Under the pieces are notes generated by a model that did not search any database, was not told the DNA's origin, and worked only from the letters and a program-made list of their open reading frames with translations. A program made the translations under genes and the position numbers. Shown here one piece after another: positions 6,254 to 7,006 of a DNA stretch of 7,006 nucleotides; the stretch's first letter is position 1, and every line of letters starts with the position of its first letter. Source of the stretch: Bacteroidota bacterium (GTDB taxonomy: Bacteria > Bacteroidota > Bacteroidia > Chitinophagales > Chitinophagaceae); the NCBI GenBank assembly GCA_023409675.1, contig JAEYRC010000140.1, forward strand, positions 1 through 7,006, written 5' to 3'.

Positions 6254-7006
6254 ATGCTAGTTGCTGCGAGTAAAAAAAGAAAGGGGGTACTATCCCTTGT
6301 ACGAAAAACGGCGCGTATGATCAAGCTTACCGTTCTTTTTCTGAGTCTTACATTTCAGACCTTTGCAACTGATGCGCAGGGTCTTAGTTTAAAGGAGGAA
6401 AACACTCCGCTGCTGCACTTGTTCACCAAGATTGAACGTCAGAGTGGGTACGTGTTTTTTTACAATTCCGAATGGCTTAAAAAAGCAAAACCTGTATCGA
6501 TAGAGGTGCGGAATGCGAGCCTGGATCAGGTGTTAGCGGCATGTTTCAAAGATCAGCCATTAGGCTATTCCATTGTTGGTAAAACGGTGGTGGTTAAACT
6601 GAAACCTGCAGATCAACTGAGTTCAGAAGCCGCGGCGGCAATTGAAGTGCGGGGCCGCATTATTGATGAGCAGGGACAACCCCTTCAGGGTGCATCCATC
6701 CAGGTCAGGGGTGGCAATGCGGGAACCTCCTCTGATGCCAACGGCAACTTTGTGCTGACGGGCATAGATGAAAACGCGATGCTGGTGATTTCCTTTTCGG
6801 GGTACAGCAGCAGGGAGTTGCGTGCATCGGCCAATATGGGAAACATTGTGTTGACGCTGTCGATAGAAGATCTGAATGAAGTAACCGTAACCGGATACAC
6901 TTCTTACCGCCGGGATAAATCGCCGAGCGCATCTACGGTGGTATCTTCCGATAAAATTTATCAGGTTCCGGGTATGACTGTTGATCAGATTCTTCAGGGT
7001 CGTGTA
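6254..7006 (+). CDS. SusC/FecA-type TonB-dependent outer-membrane transducer (N-terminal 251 codons)
   Basis: The frame is open from ATG 6254 to the right edge, giving 251 residues of what should be a receptor of roughly 1000 or more. A basic N-terminus leads into a hydrophobic stretch, MIKLTVLFLSLTFQTFATDA (residues 22-41), which is the signal peptide. An STN domain follows at about 46-117 (LLHLFTKIERQSGYVFFYNS and onward), then a carboxypeptidase-regulatory-like beta domain at about 132-205 (VRGRIIDEQGQPLQGASIQV, DANGNFVLTG). The beginning of the plug is at about 209-251, ending DQILQGRV. The segment EVTVTGYTSYRRDKSPSAS replaces the commoner EVVVVGYGTQ form. The STN domain fits direct signalling to the FecR-like protein just upstream. 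An alternative start at 6317 (M22) would give a more standard signal peptide; both are plausible. No missing residues or frameshift are visible. Confidence 0.93.
   Translation, partial: MLVAASKKRKGVLSLVRKTARMIKLTVLFLSLTFQTFATDAQGLSLKEENTPLLHLFTKIERQSGYVFFYNSEWLKKAKPVSIEVRNASLDQVLAACFKDQPLGYSIVGKTVVVKLKPADQLSSEAAAAIEVRGRIIDEQGQPLQGASIQVRGGNAGTSSDANGNFVLTGIDENAMLVISFSGYSSRELRASANMGNIVLTLSIEDLNEVTVTGYTSYRRDKSPSASTVVSSDKIYQVPGMTVDQILQGRV

Noticed and set aside
6281..6298. AAGGG/CCCTT hairpin just after the receptor start
   Set aside because: Five-base arms with an eight-base loop inside coding sequence, with no T-run and no conserved context visible. Chance is sufficient.
6387..6400. AAAGGAGG, a perfect Shine-Dalgarno-like string
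   Set aside because: It lies inside the STN region of the receptor (codons for LKEEN) with no start codon at the right distance, and Bacteroidota rarely use such sites.

Overview
The window looks like chromosomal DNA from a member of the Bacteroidota, most likely close to the Chitinophagaceae. The support is an ECF sigma factor, a FecR-type anti-sigma factor with a C-terminal DUF4974-like domain, and a SusC-type TonB receptor with an STN domain, in that order. TAnnTTTG-like promoter elements and a lack of Shine-Dalgarno sequences fit the same group. The genus is inferred and was not checked by any search.

Left part (about 1-3130, minus strand, AT-rich). Reading leftward from 3128 there is a single-HKD phospholipase D-like protein with two C-terminal cysteine-knuckle units, then a 240-base intergenic region, then a RavA/MoxR-type AAA+ ATPase. 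The ATPase stop overlaps the start of a further gene that runs off the left edge, joined as TAATG. By position that last gene is the expected ViaA/VWA-type partner, but its VWA domain would lie outside the window. Imperfect inverted repeats bounded by CTAAC and GTTAG lie on both sides of the phospholipase D-like gene (2225-2390 and 3173-3238). They have unequal spacers like those of folded recombination sites and give the gene a cassette-like appearance. This is the least explained structure in the window.

Middle (3129-4281). A non-coding stretch of about 390 bases carries the upstream repeat, a promoter candidate for the phospholipase D-like gene, and dyads ahead of a plus-strand gene for a DUF2306-type membrane protein. 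That gene ends in a hairpin followed by a T-run.

Right part (4304-7006, plus strand, visibly richer in GC). A FecI-like ECF sigma factor is followed by a FecR-like inner-membrane anti-sigma factor and by the first 251 codons of a SusC/FecA-type TonB-dependent transducer with signal peptide, STN domain, carboxypeptidase-regulatory-like domain and the start of the plug. This forms a trans-envelope signalling circuit: substrate at the outer-membrane receptor is sensed through STN-FecR contact, the sigma factor is released, and the uptake locus is transcribed. A SusD partner and the substrate enzymes would be expected beyond 7006. The composition change between left and right parts suggests that the RavA/phospholipase D-like block has a different history from the signalling locus.
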